12,711 nt of DNA from an uncultured Prevotella sp. (GTDB lineage: Bacteria; Bacteroidota; Bacteroidia; Bacteroidales; Bacteroidaceae): positions 1 to 12,711 of the forward strand of contig CALCHM010000200.1 in assembly GCA_937901345.1 (NCBI GenBank). The letters run 5' to 3'. Shown piece by piece: positions 12,689 to 12,711 of the stretch (positions are counted from its first letter, which is position 1; every line of letters begins with the position of its first letter). Below the pieces are notes generated by a model. That model ran no database searches. It was given only the letters and a program-made list of their open reading frames with translations, and was not told the DNA's origin. Both the position numbers and the translations under genes were made by a program.

Positions 12689-12711
12689 AAATATAATGAA
12701 AATTCCAAATA

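Noticed and set aside
12409..12690. 93-codon + strand frame at the right edge
   Set aside because: It is out of frame with the DUF456-like sequence; its Cys/Gly/Val-rich translation does not resemble a family.
1..12711. tRNA, rRNA or complete mobile element
   Set aside because: No tRNA cloverleaf, rRNA segment, transposase or integrase gene was recognised on either strand.

Overview
The window reads as chromosomal DNA of a Bacteroidota member, most likely Bacteroidales and probably Prevotellaceae-like. Three things point there: two secreted proteins ending in type IX secretion (T9SS) sorting domains, one of them with the short tail form familiar from Prevotella-type proteins; promoter elements of the Bacteroidota form TAnnTTTG; and mostly A-rich rather than Shine-Dalgarno ribosome sites. 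The lineage is inferred from these features and from protein style, not from a database match.

Left part, + strand (1-3986). A 717-bp gene-free leader holds interleaved inverted repeats (44-122), a six-copy 43-bp tandem array (157-413) in which each unit carries a small palindrome, a stem-loop with a T-tract (501-539) and a TAnnTTTG promoter (591-598). Two T9SS cargo genes follow: an Asp-box beta-propeller protein (718-2064) and an adhesin-like/thioredoxin-fold Omp28-type protein with a CGYC active site (2187-3986). A perfect 14-bp hairpin separates them.

Middle and right part, - strand (12225 down to 4215). In transcription order the genes are a family-2 glycosyltransferase, radC, a MIP18/SufT-type Fe-S assembly protein, lpxH (lipid A synthesis), an ABC-2 export ATPase, its permease, a LuxR-type regulator with a degenerate receiver, and an SPFH-domain lipoprotein. 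efp follows with its own promoter. The set is mainly envelope-related (lipid A step, glycosyl transfer, ABC export, lipoprotein) with housekeeping genes mixed in. Only the glycosyltransferase and efp show clear promoter elements, so the genes between may be read as one long transcript (inference).

The most unusual feature is in the spacers of this - strand cluster. In at least four of them, a short word next to the start codon of one gene reappears as its reverse complement next to the stop codon of the gene upstream in transcription. The RNA between stop and start could therefore close into a long stem. The word differs between spacers, so this is not one transposable element copied many times.

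Right edge (12443-12711). The first ~44 residues of a DUF456-type membrane protein on the + strand run head-on into the first ~33 residues of a small lipoprotein on the - strand. Neither looks complete, which suggests a rearrangement or assembly junction near 12575.
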